From Medicago truncatula (lineage: Eukaryota > Streptophyta > Magnoliopsida > Fabales > Fabaceae), in NCBI RefSeq assembly GCF_003473485.1, contig NC_053044.1, positions 29,020,091-29,084,090 of the forward strand: 64,000 nucleotides of DNA, in the 5' to 3' direction. The translations under genes and the position numbers were made by a program. Numbering within the stretch: the first letter of the stretch is position 1; each line of letters begins with the position of its first letter. The notes below the pieces were generated by a model that was not told where the DNA came from, did not search any database, and was given only the letters and a program-made list of their open reading frames with translations. Positions 45,151 to 55,501 of the stretch are shown in pieces.

Positions 45151-47598
45151 TATTTAGGTCGTTCTAAGTGAGTTCGAATATGTCTTTTGTTAATTAGTAT
45201 GATCTATAAAATTATTTAAAATACATATTTGGGGTGTTTTTTGTTATTTTGATGCCAACAAAGTAACTACTAAAATACAAACTCAAACTTGAATTTAGTA
45301 CAAAGATAAATAAAGTAAGAATTTCCAAATAGAAAAAAGAAAGCAATGAGAACAATGAAAAGTGAGATTTGAATTTTCCTACATAATTAAAGGGGACAAA
45401 GGGTGGCGGGCTTTGGATTTGAATATGAGAAAGAAAGAACAAAGTTATGAGTTTAGCATGATGTGGAAGTGATGTTTTCTAACTTTTTATCACTTTGACA
45501 ATTTGACATAGTTCAGTGTCCAATGTTTCCACGCGCGTGTAAAGTCTTTTTTTAGTGCTAAAATTATGCATTGTTTCCCATTTTAAGCAGACAAAAAGCA
45601 CGCTCTTGGGGCGCGTGTAGATAGTACTAGTTTTACACTTTTGCTATATTGGTTTAAGTTCAAAGTTTCAAAGAAAAAAAGTGTGAGAGTTTACTTTCTA
45701 TTGGATGAGGGTTTTACTTTTGACAGAAACTGTTTGAAGGGTAAGTGAAAAATGAAGATTGGAACTCAATGGTGTAAGTACTGGTTATGTTTTTTTTGTC
45801 ATCTTGTGTTACTGGCAATGTTGTCAGTATGTTAGAAGAAATTCTATTGGGTTCTGTGGCAGAAGACACTGACTTTTGGTCATGGTTGTCCAACAACTGT
45901 GTAACTACTTTCATAATTTGAAGTTGTACTTTTCAATGCTCATTGTGAAGTTCTAATTAAGGTTGGACAAAGGTGAATTCTAAGGTAAGACTAAGAAATA
46001 GGAACTGTAGGCAAACTGAAGATAGTCGATAATTGCTTTACATATTGCTATAAAATCCCTCCAATGCTTCTCATCAAAAGATAATATCTTATTAGTTAGT
46101 TATGTAAGAAAAAAAGTCTATCGGAAGATAAGTTCCGATAGGTTGAGATAGTCATAAGCCTCTTCATCAATCTTTGATTTATTCAGACATAAAACCAAAA
46201 TAATAGCCATAAACAAGACATTTTTTACAATATATTCTATTTGGTGGGGAAAGAAATAATCACGCTATAAAAGCAAGGAGATACCTGTTATGGATATGAT
46301 TATCAAAGCTTATCCGTCCAATTCTTCAAACTCAGAGTGTCGCGGCGCGATCAAAGCTTGAACTATATGGTTTCGAGGTTGCGATTTGAGACGATATTGA
46401 TGTTATGCTTTAGTGGAAGCAATTTGTAGTTATCCATATTCAAATGGTTCGAGCATGGATGGAACGATGGGGAGAAATTAGGATCTCAATTTTGAACGGA
46501 AATTGTATTTCTTAGTTTATTTGTCAAAGTTGATTCATTTGAAATGATGTAAGCCCTTTTTAATGAACAAAATCTTGATAGCTATTTTGAATTGGTTTCG
46601 AGCCAACACACTGAGATCAATTTTGTTAGGCAGTGGGTCGTTTGGTTTTCTATATGGCCCATATGAAAAAAAGAAAACTAATTTTATGAAATTGGGTTTC
46701 TTTCAGCCCACAATTTAACAAAATTTGCTCTTAAAAGTCCATATCAAGTCTCATAAAAAAAGTTCATTTTATTATTGATTCTTTTTTTATAGATGATATA
46801 AATATTTATTTAATTTAAGGACATTAATGCATTGTATCCCTAAAGAAGAAGAAAAAAACATCAACGCATTGTAGAAAGAAAAAATTTCCCTCCTTATAAA
46901 TATTCATAAGGTGGGACTAATGTGTAAAAAGAAAATTTTATTCAATAACCTAGAGTTATTTATTTTTGGAATTTAATAATATTTTATAGTTGTACATTAG
47001 TCTTTTTTACAAACACGTATGTGTAAATATATTTTGAGTTGCGGATGACTTAGGTCAACATATTACTAGTTAACTCTAAGTTGATATGTACCTTTTAATT
47101 ATTAAGTCAATTTATCACATATGTTCCTTTTATGAGTGGAATCATGAACTTATTCTGTGTTGGCATATTGTATTTTATGGTGGATTTTTCTAAGGGTTGG
47201 TTGATTGATGGGTTATGTTCCTAGTCTTTCTCTTGTTCGTTGTGGTTAGGTGCTCATGATTGGAGTTTAGTTTAATTTCTAGTGTTGTTTTAGTTTTTGC
47301 TCTTATTTTTAGTGGGATGGGTTCTTTGTTTTTGTTATTGTTTTTGTTATTGTTTGACATGAGTACTTATTGTAGATTCTCCATTGTTTTTAACCTTGAA
47401 AAGAGAGAAAAAAAGGTTATCACCAAAAATTGTATGAATGGTTGTTCAAATATCACTACTCTTCACGATAAGGTCTCCAAGAGAAGTGAAATATAAGATG
47501 TTTGATAATGTATGAAAAACAATTTAAAAATTGATTTCTGAAAAAGGATGTATATTTATATTACTTTGTGAGGTTGCATGTGGTTAATCTTGTTTCGG
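45151..47598. other. Long gene-poor stretch
   Basis: About 2.4 kb of AT-rich DNA. No exons, terminal repeats or RNA genes that I can support. Short frames at 45,212, 45,714 and 47,260 have low-complexity translations. Confidence 0.45.
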
Positions 47599-48102
47599 TA
47601 AGACCATCTCCAATGGCCAATTTAATGAGACATTCAACACCAATTTCCCCTCCAATGGTGTGTTTAAAGTGTGTTGAATGAGGGAATAGAAGAGAGAGAA
47701 GGTGAACCGATTCAACACAATTGAACCCTGCCAGGCCGGACACGTGGCGACGAGAAATTGGCCCAAAACGGGCGCGTGCGTTACACGCGCAGACAAGGCG
47801 CGTGATGCGTCAGACATGCGGAGAGAGAATGACTTTTTGGATAGATAATGACACGTGGCGCGTTTTAATTGGCTGTCCGGATTCTTATCATTTTAATAAT
47901 TTGACCTCAATTATTTCGTTGTAAATTAATTTTAAAAAAAATAAATAATTACCAAAATTCATGATTTTTTTTCCTCTATAAATAGAGACTTGGATCGTTT
48001 GATTTGGACACAGAAAAAAAAACCAAGTTTTTCACTATCTTCATCTTATTATTATCTTTCTATTAGCAAACTAAGTGAAGTTTTAATCTTATTTTTTGTG
48101 AA

Positions 48103-49200
48103 ATGGATCCCAATAATAACCATTTCAACACCCAAAATTTTTCTAATTACCCATATAACTACGAAAATCCCAACAATTATCCAAATCCAAATCAATTTTA
48201 TAACCAACGTCCTCAAAACATACATCAAAACGTACCTAATTTTGGTTTTTCACCAAATTTCAACCAGTCATCCTCTGTTCCAAACTTTCATCCATATTAT
48301 GGATCTATGATGAGATATTCATCTCAAACACCCCCGTTTAATGGTTATATGCCAATGGGGAATGAAAATTTTCCTAGTGTTGATGCAACCCAATATCCTG
48401 AATTTTCAACACAAATAACTCCTGGTGGCATGGCAGTTGCTGATGAAGTCACTCCAGAAGATTCAACTCCTAAGAGCAAGAGAAGTAAGGAACCAGCATG
48501 GAACACTCAACAAAATTTGGTTCTAGTTAGTGAATGGATTAAATATGAAACAAGCAGTGTTGTCGGGAGAAACCAGAGAGGAGAAACATATTGGGGTAAA
48601 ATTGCTGAGTATTGTAATAAGTATTGCTCATTCGATTCTCCCCGCGATCTAGTTGCCTGCCGAAACCGTTTTAATTATATGAGCAAAATAATAAATAAAT
48701 GGATTGGTGCTTATGAAAGCGCTAAGCGTATGCAAGGAAGCGGTTGGTCGGAAGATGATGTTTTGACAAAAGCGCAGGAATTATTTGCAGGTGGGAAGAA
48801 TATTCAATTTACTTTGAATGAAGAATGGCACGCTCTCCGTGATCAACCACGTTATGGTAGTCAGATGGGAGGAAATGTTGGGTCAGGGAGTAGTGGATCT
48901 AGGAGATCTCACGAGGACTCCGTAGGATCTAGTGCTCGTCCAATGGGTAGGGAGGCAGCTAAAAAAAAAGGTAAAAAGAAAAGTAAGGACGCTGCTGGCT
49001 TGGAGGAGGTGGAAAAGGAGTGGGTTCAATTCAAAGAAATCAAGGATAAAGAGATTGAACATTTGAAAGAGTACACCAAGGTGCAACAGGAGAAAAACAG
49101 ATTGACGAAAATGAAAATGTATCTAAAGTTAAGTTCTGAAGAGCATCTTGATGACCGGAAAAAAGAGCTGTTGGAAAACTTGGTGCGTGAGCTGTTTTGA
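48103..49200 (+). CDS. Harbinger ORF1, Myb/SANT-like protein, copy 2 (365 aa)
   Basis: Nearly the same as the 373-residue protein of copy 1 through the Asn/Pro-rich N terminus and the Myb-like domain (AWNTQQNLVLVSEWIKYE), with ISAWIKYG changed to VSEWIKYE and other small changes. The C-terminal coiled coil differs and is 8 residues shorter (IKDKEIEHLKEYTKVQQEKN). The frame is open, so this copy could still supply ORF1 protein even though its transposase is broken. TATA box at 47,976-47,985. Confidence 0.88.
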   Translation: MDPNNNHFNTQNFSNYPYNYENPNNYPNPNQFYNQRPQNIHQNVPNFGFSPNFNQSSSVPNFHPYYGSMMRYSSQTPPFNGYMPMGNENFPSVDATQYPEFSTQITPGGMAVADEVTPEDSTPKSKRSKEPAWNTQQNLVLVSEWIKYETSSVVGRNQRGETYWGKIAEYCNKYCSFDSPRDLVACRNRFNYMSKIINKWIGAYESAKRMQGSGWSEDDVLTKAQELFAGGKNIQFTLNEEWHALRDQPRYGSQMGGNVGSGSSGSRRSHEDSVGSSARPMGREAAKKKGKKKSKDAAGLEEVEKEWVQFKEIKDKEIEHLKEYTKVQQEKNRLTKMKMYLKLSSEEHLDDRKKELLENLVRELF

Positions 49201-49328
49201 AATATTTGTTTGTATTCGGTCAAAATTGTCAGTGTTGTCTAGGTCCCAATGTTTACTTTAATAATTGTCAGTATTGTCTAGTCCTCAGTGATAGTCCCTA
49301 GTGTTGTCTAGTCCCTCGTGACTTATTT

Positions 49329-49475
49329 CACCTACTATTTGCCTTAATAATTACGTACACTATGTGCCCATTATTTCACCTACTATTTGCTTTAATAATT
49401 ACGTACACTATGTGCCCATTATTTCACCTACTATTTGCTTTAATAATTATGCACACTATGTGGCCATTATTTTAC
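49329..49475 (+). repeat. 48-bp tandem repeat, three units
   Basis: Units begin at 49,329, 49,377 and 49,425 with 'cacctactatttgc(c/t)ttaa'. The array lies between ORF1 and the transposase where copy 1 has a 147-bp doubling. Confidence 0.85.
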
Positions 49476-49625
49476 CTACAATAACTTATTTCGAATCCGT
49501 CAATGTCCACCACACAATGTGCTTATATATAGGGACTCATATCTACTTCCAATTTCACAAATCTCATTCATATCTACTTCCAATTTCACAAATCTCATTC
49601 ATATCTACTTCCAAAAAAATTTCCA

Positions 49626-50906
49626 ATGGACCCTCATGATATCGAAGCCTACTTCCAAAAACGTGATGTTGAAGACACTTATATCGTCAACCGATTTATT
49701 CAGCGTCGAAAAAAACTAGAAGAAGGTAGTGCATCTCGTACTAGAAAATATTTCAATAGAGATCATGCAGCTGCAAACCAAAGACTAATTGATGACTACT
49801 TTGCCGATGCACCTACATACGACGATGCAATATTTCGTCGTCGGTATCGGATGCAAAAACATGTTTTCCTTCGAATCGTTGGAGATCTTTCAAGTAGTGA
49901 TAACTACTTCACCCAATGAATTGATGCAGCCAATAAAGAAGGTATATCACCGTTAGCAAAATGTACCACAGCAATGCGAATGTTAGCATATGGTGTGGCA
50001 GCAGATGCGGTCGATGAATACATCAAAATAGGAAGTAATACAGCATTGGAATGCTTACTTAGATTCTGCAAAGGAATCATACGACTCTATGAGGAAGTGT
50101 ATTTGAGAGCACCAACCCAAGATGACCTGCAAAGAATACTGCATGTTAGTGAAATGCGGGGGTTCCCAGGGATGATCGGCAGTATTGACTGCATGCACTG
50201 GGAGTGGAAAAACTGTCCTAAAGCATGGGAAGGTCAATTTACTAGGGGGGATAAGGGAACCACCACAGTTATTCTGGAAGCAGTTGCATCTCATGATCTA
50301 TGGATCTGGCATGCCTTTTTTGGATGTTCGGGAACGTTGAACGATATAAACGTTTTAGACCGGTCACCAGTGTTTGATGATGTGGAACAGGGAAAGGCTC
50401 CGAGGGTGAATTACTTTGTGAATCAACGTCCCTATAATATGACATACTATCTAGTTGATGGTATCTACCCTTCGTATCCAACTTTCGTCAAATCAATTAG
50501 ACTTCCTCAAAGTGAACCCGATAAGTTATTTGCAAAACATCAAGAGGGATGTCGGAAAGACATCGAACGTGCTTTTGGAGTGCTTCAAGCTCGATTTAAA
50601 ATCATCCGTGAACCAGCTCGCTTGTGGGACATAGCCGATTTGGGTATCATCATGAGGTCATGCATCATATTACATAATATGATTGTTGAGGATGAACGAG
50701 ATACATATGCTCAACGTTGGACTGATTTTGAGCAACCTGGGGGAAGTGGATCAAGTACATCGCAACCATACTCGACCGAGGTGTTACCAGCTTTTGCAAA
50801 TCATGTGCGTGGTAGATCCGAGTTGCGTGATCCAGATGTTCATCACGAATTGCAAGCAGATCTAGTGAAACACATATGGACAAAGTTTGGAATGTATCGT
50901 GATTGA
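49626..50906 (+). pseudogene. Harbinger transposase, copy 2, one internal stop
   Basis: Collinear with the 426-residue transposase of copy 1. A TGA at 49,917-49,919 (codon 98) interrupts it where copy 1 has CGA (Arg), a change expected from loss of a methylated cytosine. The rest is open; the catalytic motifs IGSIDCMHWEW, GTLNDINVL and KDIERAFGVLQARF all lie after the stop. An ATG at 49,974 would start a 310-residue protein with the whole DDE part but without the N-terminal DNA-binding region. Confidence 0.92.
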
Positions 50907-51323
50907 AGATGATTTGTATCGTACTAAATAAATTACTTGTGTGTTTTATGTTTAGTTTGTTGTATTGCATTTTAAGTTATTTGTGTGCCGCGTGCTTAGT
51001 TTGTTGTACTTGAATTTGAAATTAAGAAAATAAAAATAAATTATTTTACAAATTTTTTTTTTCCAAAAATACTAAAAAATAAATAGTTAATTGTATTATT
51101 TTAATTTAATTATAATCGATAATTTTATGTAATTATAAAAACAAAAATTAACTAAGAATAAAAAATAAAAAGTGGTGGGGTAGAGTGTTGAATGAAAAAC
51201 CATTGGAGGGGGTAAAAGTTGAATGAGTGTTGAATAAGAGAGAGAAAATGATGTGAAGTGTTGGGAATTGAAAAAGTGGTGTTGAATGGTGTTGAATGGT
51301 AAAAACCATTAAGGATGGTCTAA

Positions 51324-51560
51324 TCTTGAATATCATGGAAAAGACATTGTGTGTAATCCATTTGAGGTTCCAACAACCTACCAAAATAAATTTAAAAATT
51401 ACTAAAATAATCAATATTTGTAAACTTTCAAACTAAAATAGTTGTAAACTTACTTCTTTGCGAAAGGGCAAGTTACTGGTATATTTGATGTTGGAAGTAG
51501 GGTACTTTAACAAAAATTCTGAAATTAATTGGGAAAAATTAAAGTGTGAAATTGTAATTT
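51324..51560. other. Short spacer, nothing recognised
   Basis: AT-rich spacer between the Harbinger element and the next inverted-repeat element. Confidence 0.5.
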
Positions 51561-52545
51561 GAGAAATGCTACCATCACACTCTCTAACACACTCCTATAA
51601 CACACTCCAATAATATAAAGCTACGTCATCCATTTTCTTAACTCCTTTACCTGGTAACCGGTTCTACAGGTGGAAGGAAAACAACATTATTTTTTTCTTT
51701 CTTTTTTATGAATTAAGTGCTGGTTCGTCATCTCCAAGGGGTCATGAGCTGCAACCACAGCCCATTTTTCTGGCCAACATGTTTCTTTGTTGTGAACTTT
51801 CCTGTTGATGGGGGAGTTAAATCGATTTTTATATATGAGTTTCATTCCTCTCATAAAATAGATCTGAGTTGTGGGTTATGATTACATATGATTTTAATTC
51901 ATCTAATAAAATACAATTTTGAAGGATCCATTTCCATTTCTGCCCCATTCTCGTTCTCAATTTCAATACCCTCCTTCTCCGGTTTCAATTCAATTTCGTT
52001 TTCAATTTCTAACAACAACCCCTCTTATCAATTTTTGGAATTGCAACCTAAAAGAAAAGATGAAAGTTGAGGATGATGGCATGTTTCCATGGCTCTTCTT
52101 GAAAAAGGGTGTACAAGGGACACAAATTGAAGCAAATTAGAAATGGGTATTCTTAGTATAGCACTGTTACTTTTGAAGGAGGAGGATAATGCTGATGTCT
52201 ATAGCACCACAACCACCATCGGCAAAAAAAAAAAAAAAACCACTGCAGGAAGATGGTGAACAAAAAATAATAATATTTTTTTTCAAAGTTAAAGTACTTT
52301 TGTTTGATCTCCGTTAGCTTAGCTCAGTTGGTAAAGATATTGCATATTATATGCAGGAGCGGGGTTCGAACCTCGAACACTCCACTTATCCACAATTAAA
52401 TTGTGTGAGCTCTAGTCACTAGGCTACTTGACAAAAAAAAAAAGTACTTTTGTTTGTACCTATTGCATGTTAAAGGAACAAAAAAATGGGTGATGTGTCT
52501 ATTATTTATTGGAGTGTGTTAGGGAGTGTGACACTAGCATTTTTC
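51561..52545. mobile_element. Non-autonomous inverted-repeat element (985 bp)
   Basis: Left end GAGAAATGCTACCATCACAC, then TCTCTAACACACTCC; right end is the inverse of GAAAAATGCTAGTGTCACAC, then TCCCTAACACACTCC. The terminal repeats are about 50 bp and imperfect. Target duplication unclear ('ttgtaattt' left, 'atgtaatat' right). No transposase. The interior holds a Pro/Phe-rich frame (51,919-52,140) and a later SINE insertion. Confidence 0.65.
52307..52440 (+). mobile_element. tRNA-derived SINE with 16-bp target duplication
   Basis: AAAGTACTTTTGTTTG is repeated exactly at 52291-52306 and 52441-52456. The head has a pol III box A (TAGCTCAGTTGG, 52320-52331) and box B (GGTTCGAACC, 52363-52372), the body ends 'ctaggctacttgac', then an A-tail. 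It is not a tRNA gene: no acceptor stem or 3' end fits. Confidence 0.92.
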
Positions 52546-52718
52546 ATGTAATATTTTGGATTCATGAAGAAAATATCCCGGATAGACTTTTGTTAAATAA
52601 CAATGAAATCCATTAAAAATGGAAAATAATACAATACAGTGCTTAAAGTTGAAAAAAAAAACGTAGTACCTAATGAAAAGTTTTGATTCAATAAACAACC
52701 GATGATTATTTTTTGTGC

Positions 52719-53123
52719 GGCAAATCCTATAGTACACCCAATATATTTAAGTGTACCGGTACACCACTCTTTAAATTAATAGTTAAATAAGTTGTTTTTT
52801 GAAAAAAAATATTATTTTTTATCATTTATAATTATAATAATTAAATCTTATTCATCAAAAATGTTAACAGAATAAAATTATTATTTTTTGAATTTTTATC
52901 ACTCATAATAGAGAACATTCATTATTTTTTATGATAATATGTAAAAAAATTACTATAATTCTTATAAACAATGAAATGATATTTTTTATTATGAAATAAT
53001 GTTCTATAAAATATAAATATTGAAAAATAATATTTATTACATAAAAAATGATCGTTAATTTATTTAATTATGAAGCAGGAGTACCGGTACATCTCACTTT
53101 ATGAGTGTACCGTAGAAGTTCCC
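52719..53123. mobile_element. Mutator-type MITE with 9-bp target duplication
   Basis: A 405-bp, very AT-rich, non-coding element. The ends share the inverted motif GTACAC...TGTACCGGTAC within about 50 bp; TTTTTGTGC flanks it at 52710-52718 and 53124-53132. Confidence 0.8.
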
Positions 53124-53132
53124 TTTTTGTGC

Positions 53133-53900
53133 GTTCAAAAAATAGATTAAAAGATCAAGGAGTGAATTTTGATAAGTAAACTACACAAATTCATAGTATT
53201 CCATATAAATCTTAGAAAATTGCTCATTTCATTTTTGAAATTGTTCAAAAACATACTCTAATAGCACTTAACTGCCCACTTGATTTTCCAGCAGTAGTCA
53301 AGTGTCATTGGACACTTTTTAGAGCGAGTTAATCAATTTTTAAGTAGGTTTAACCGATATTAAAACTTCTAACAACAGTTAATTGTCGTAGGAAAGCCGA
53401 ACGATAGTTGACTGCTGTTGAATTAACGACAGTCGAAGAAAATAGCAATTTAAGGAATGTGGTGAACAATTTTCTAGATCTTAACATTGGTTTTCTCTTG
53501 GGCCCATTAGTGCCAACTTAGGGTGCATCCTTAATTTAGTGGCCCATCAGTGGACCGCCAAGCACTCTTGTCTGTTCATAAGAACTACATGTGGTTGAAG
53601 TACCACCAATATGTATAAACATATGGTTTGAAAGAGCAAATCAGTTTGTTCCTGTGCTTGATGAAGTACTATGTTAGGCACAAAGCCAACTCATAATTTA
53701 TGTCTTCATAATTATAATTATTATTGTGATAATTATGAGGACAATCTTATGAGAAAGACGTCTTTGTTACAAGCCTAACTAAAATGGATTTTGACAGACA
53801 CATAATTGAAAATAGAATAAAGGAAAAATGAATTGAATAACATATTTTATTTGTAATGTGCCTATTCTTGATTTAAAGCACAATGATTGTTGTTTAGGCG
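53133..53900. other. Intergenic, nothing recognised
   Basis: No gene. Repeated 'gttaattgtcg/gttgactgctgttg' motifs near 53,370-53,430 have no clear structure. Confidence 0.4.
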
Positions 53901-54303
53901 CACAGGTTGCTCAAGATGGAAAAAAATGCCTGAGATTGTAGAATCTGAAAGATTTTAGTCGAAAAAATGCTGATCGGATCCTATATTTTGACATGAAGTG
54001 TTCACCGCTGCATAACAGTAATTATCTCTGTCAAGAAATCTATGGACACACAAGATGGGTTGTCTCCTCCTAACTGAATTTTTCTATACGAAAGACTCGG
54101 GAATCAATCATCTGACCACATACTTAAGGAGTCCAAGTCTCTTACCGCTTGGATCAATTCATTGTTGGCAGAGGTTATTAGCACTTTATCCAAACTTAAG
54201 GATAAGTTATATTAATAGACAAGCTAATTTTGCCGCTCATGTTTTAACGAGGGTGTCAAAATTGTATGTTAACCACCATATATTTAACTTGATCTCATCT
54301 TAG
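53900..54303 (+). mobile_element. RNase H-like domain fragment of a LINE
   Basis: From 54,055 the plus strand ends in ALYPNLRISYINRQANFAAH and VLTRVSKLY, matching the last part of the RVT_3/RNase H domain found at the end of many plant LINE ORF2s and their gene-like relics. Upstream sequence is worn with stops. Confidence 0.5.
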
Positions 54304-54597
54304 ATCTTCCCTATTTTGTTAAATAAATAATATAAGTTTGTTGCTGTAAAAAATCATCATACAACAAAACAGTGTTTAGTAAAGGAAAGGTGTGCCAACT
54401 GTCCACGACTTGAGAATCAAAAGGAGCAGAGTGCTGATGTTGAGGTAACATATGAGCACATTTTTTTTTTGTATCTCTAGAGGAATAGTAAAGGGAATTG
54501 GTCCAGTCCTTTAAGTATAGAAGGGATTTGATTTCATTTAGTAGAAGCACATAATATGAATCTAATTCGAGCAAAATAATTACACTCCTATGTTCTT

Positions 54598-54790
54598 TTT
54601 TTGGTTGATCAAAAGAATCCTCGGCCGAAAACTAGAGACTAATCATTCAAACTACGAGGATCTTTTTAAAAGGTTGACATCTCTAAACAAGTGTTATTTC
54701 ACATGCACCGGTCAGGAGTCAAATTTATAAATTATAATCACATGCTTAAAGAATCAAATTATCTCTCAACTACATAGCATCTAATTGGTT
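54598..54790 (-). mobile_element. SINE with 13-bp target duplication
   Basis: CTCCTATGTTCTT is repeated exactly at 54585-54597 and 54791-54803. On the minus strand the unit has a box B-like TTTGACTCCTGACC and ends TTGATCAACCAAAAAAA. The 5' head is diverged. Confidence 0.75.
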
Positions 54791-54803
54791 CTCCTATGTT
54801 CTT

Positions 54804-55501
54804 AAAGCAAGATAATACAATATGGCATTGATCCATCTCTTGTCATTAGCGTATAGTGAATAAACCATAGTTAGTTGATAGATAAACTATGGCTAGTTGG
54901 TTAGTTAGGTAGTTAGGAGTTAGTTAGACTAGTTCATCCTTATAAATAACTCTCACCATTGTACTCTCTTGTTATCTTTTATCAAACCAATTCATTTCTA
55001 TAATGAATCTCTATGGGCATCTCTCACATGAATACTCTTATGCACCCTTTCTTGCTGATCACTTTGACCTTTATCCCTAGGACTCCATGATTCGTGACAC
55101 TTGTACAAGTAGATGGTTCATTTATAAGTGATAACCTTAGAGGTTTAACAAGATAATACTAATCCTATAACCATGCATTGTTGGTTAAAATTGAACGGTT
55201 CATTTTATTTTTACACTCTAACAAGACATGATGTATATCCCCTAACAAAACCATTAAACATGCTAGGAACTTTTACATGTCAAAACATCTAATTAACTTG
55301 AGAAATAGATGCATTTATAACATAACTTCTTAAATTAAATAAAAGTCATGAATTATTGAAAAACACAAACGCATTTCTAACGTTCTTCATGAAACAAAAT
55401 CTTATACAATTCACCTAGACTTGCTATGGTAAAACATTATAAGTAACCTAAAAGAAACAATTGAGTGGCAGAAACAAATTTAAATTTAGCATAAAATGTT
55501 G
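54804..55501. repeat. FAD3 3' flank with a Copia-like LTR scrap
   Basis: At 54,860-55,030 'gttagttagactagttcatc', 'cttataaataactctcacca' and 'tctataatgaatctc' follow the order typical of a Ty1/Copia LTR promoter and leader. No ends or coding part. The remainder holds the FAD3 3' UTR. Confidence 0.3.

Larger units (their letters stand above)
47602..51320 (+). mobile_element. PIF/Harbinger transposon, full-length copy 2
   Basis: A 3,719-bp sister of copy 1 at 5,645. Ends GACCATCTCCAATGG and the inverse of GACCATCCTTAATGG; target duplication TAA at 47599-47601 and 51321-51323. ORF1 (48103-49200) is open; the transposase has one stop. Differences from copy 1 are mainly small changes plus a different repeat array between the ORFs. 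Confidence 0.95.

Noticed and set aside
52307-52440. A tRNA gene
   Set aside because: Box A and box B are present, but the cloverleaf and 3' end do not fit and the unit has an A-tail and target duplication: it is a SINE.
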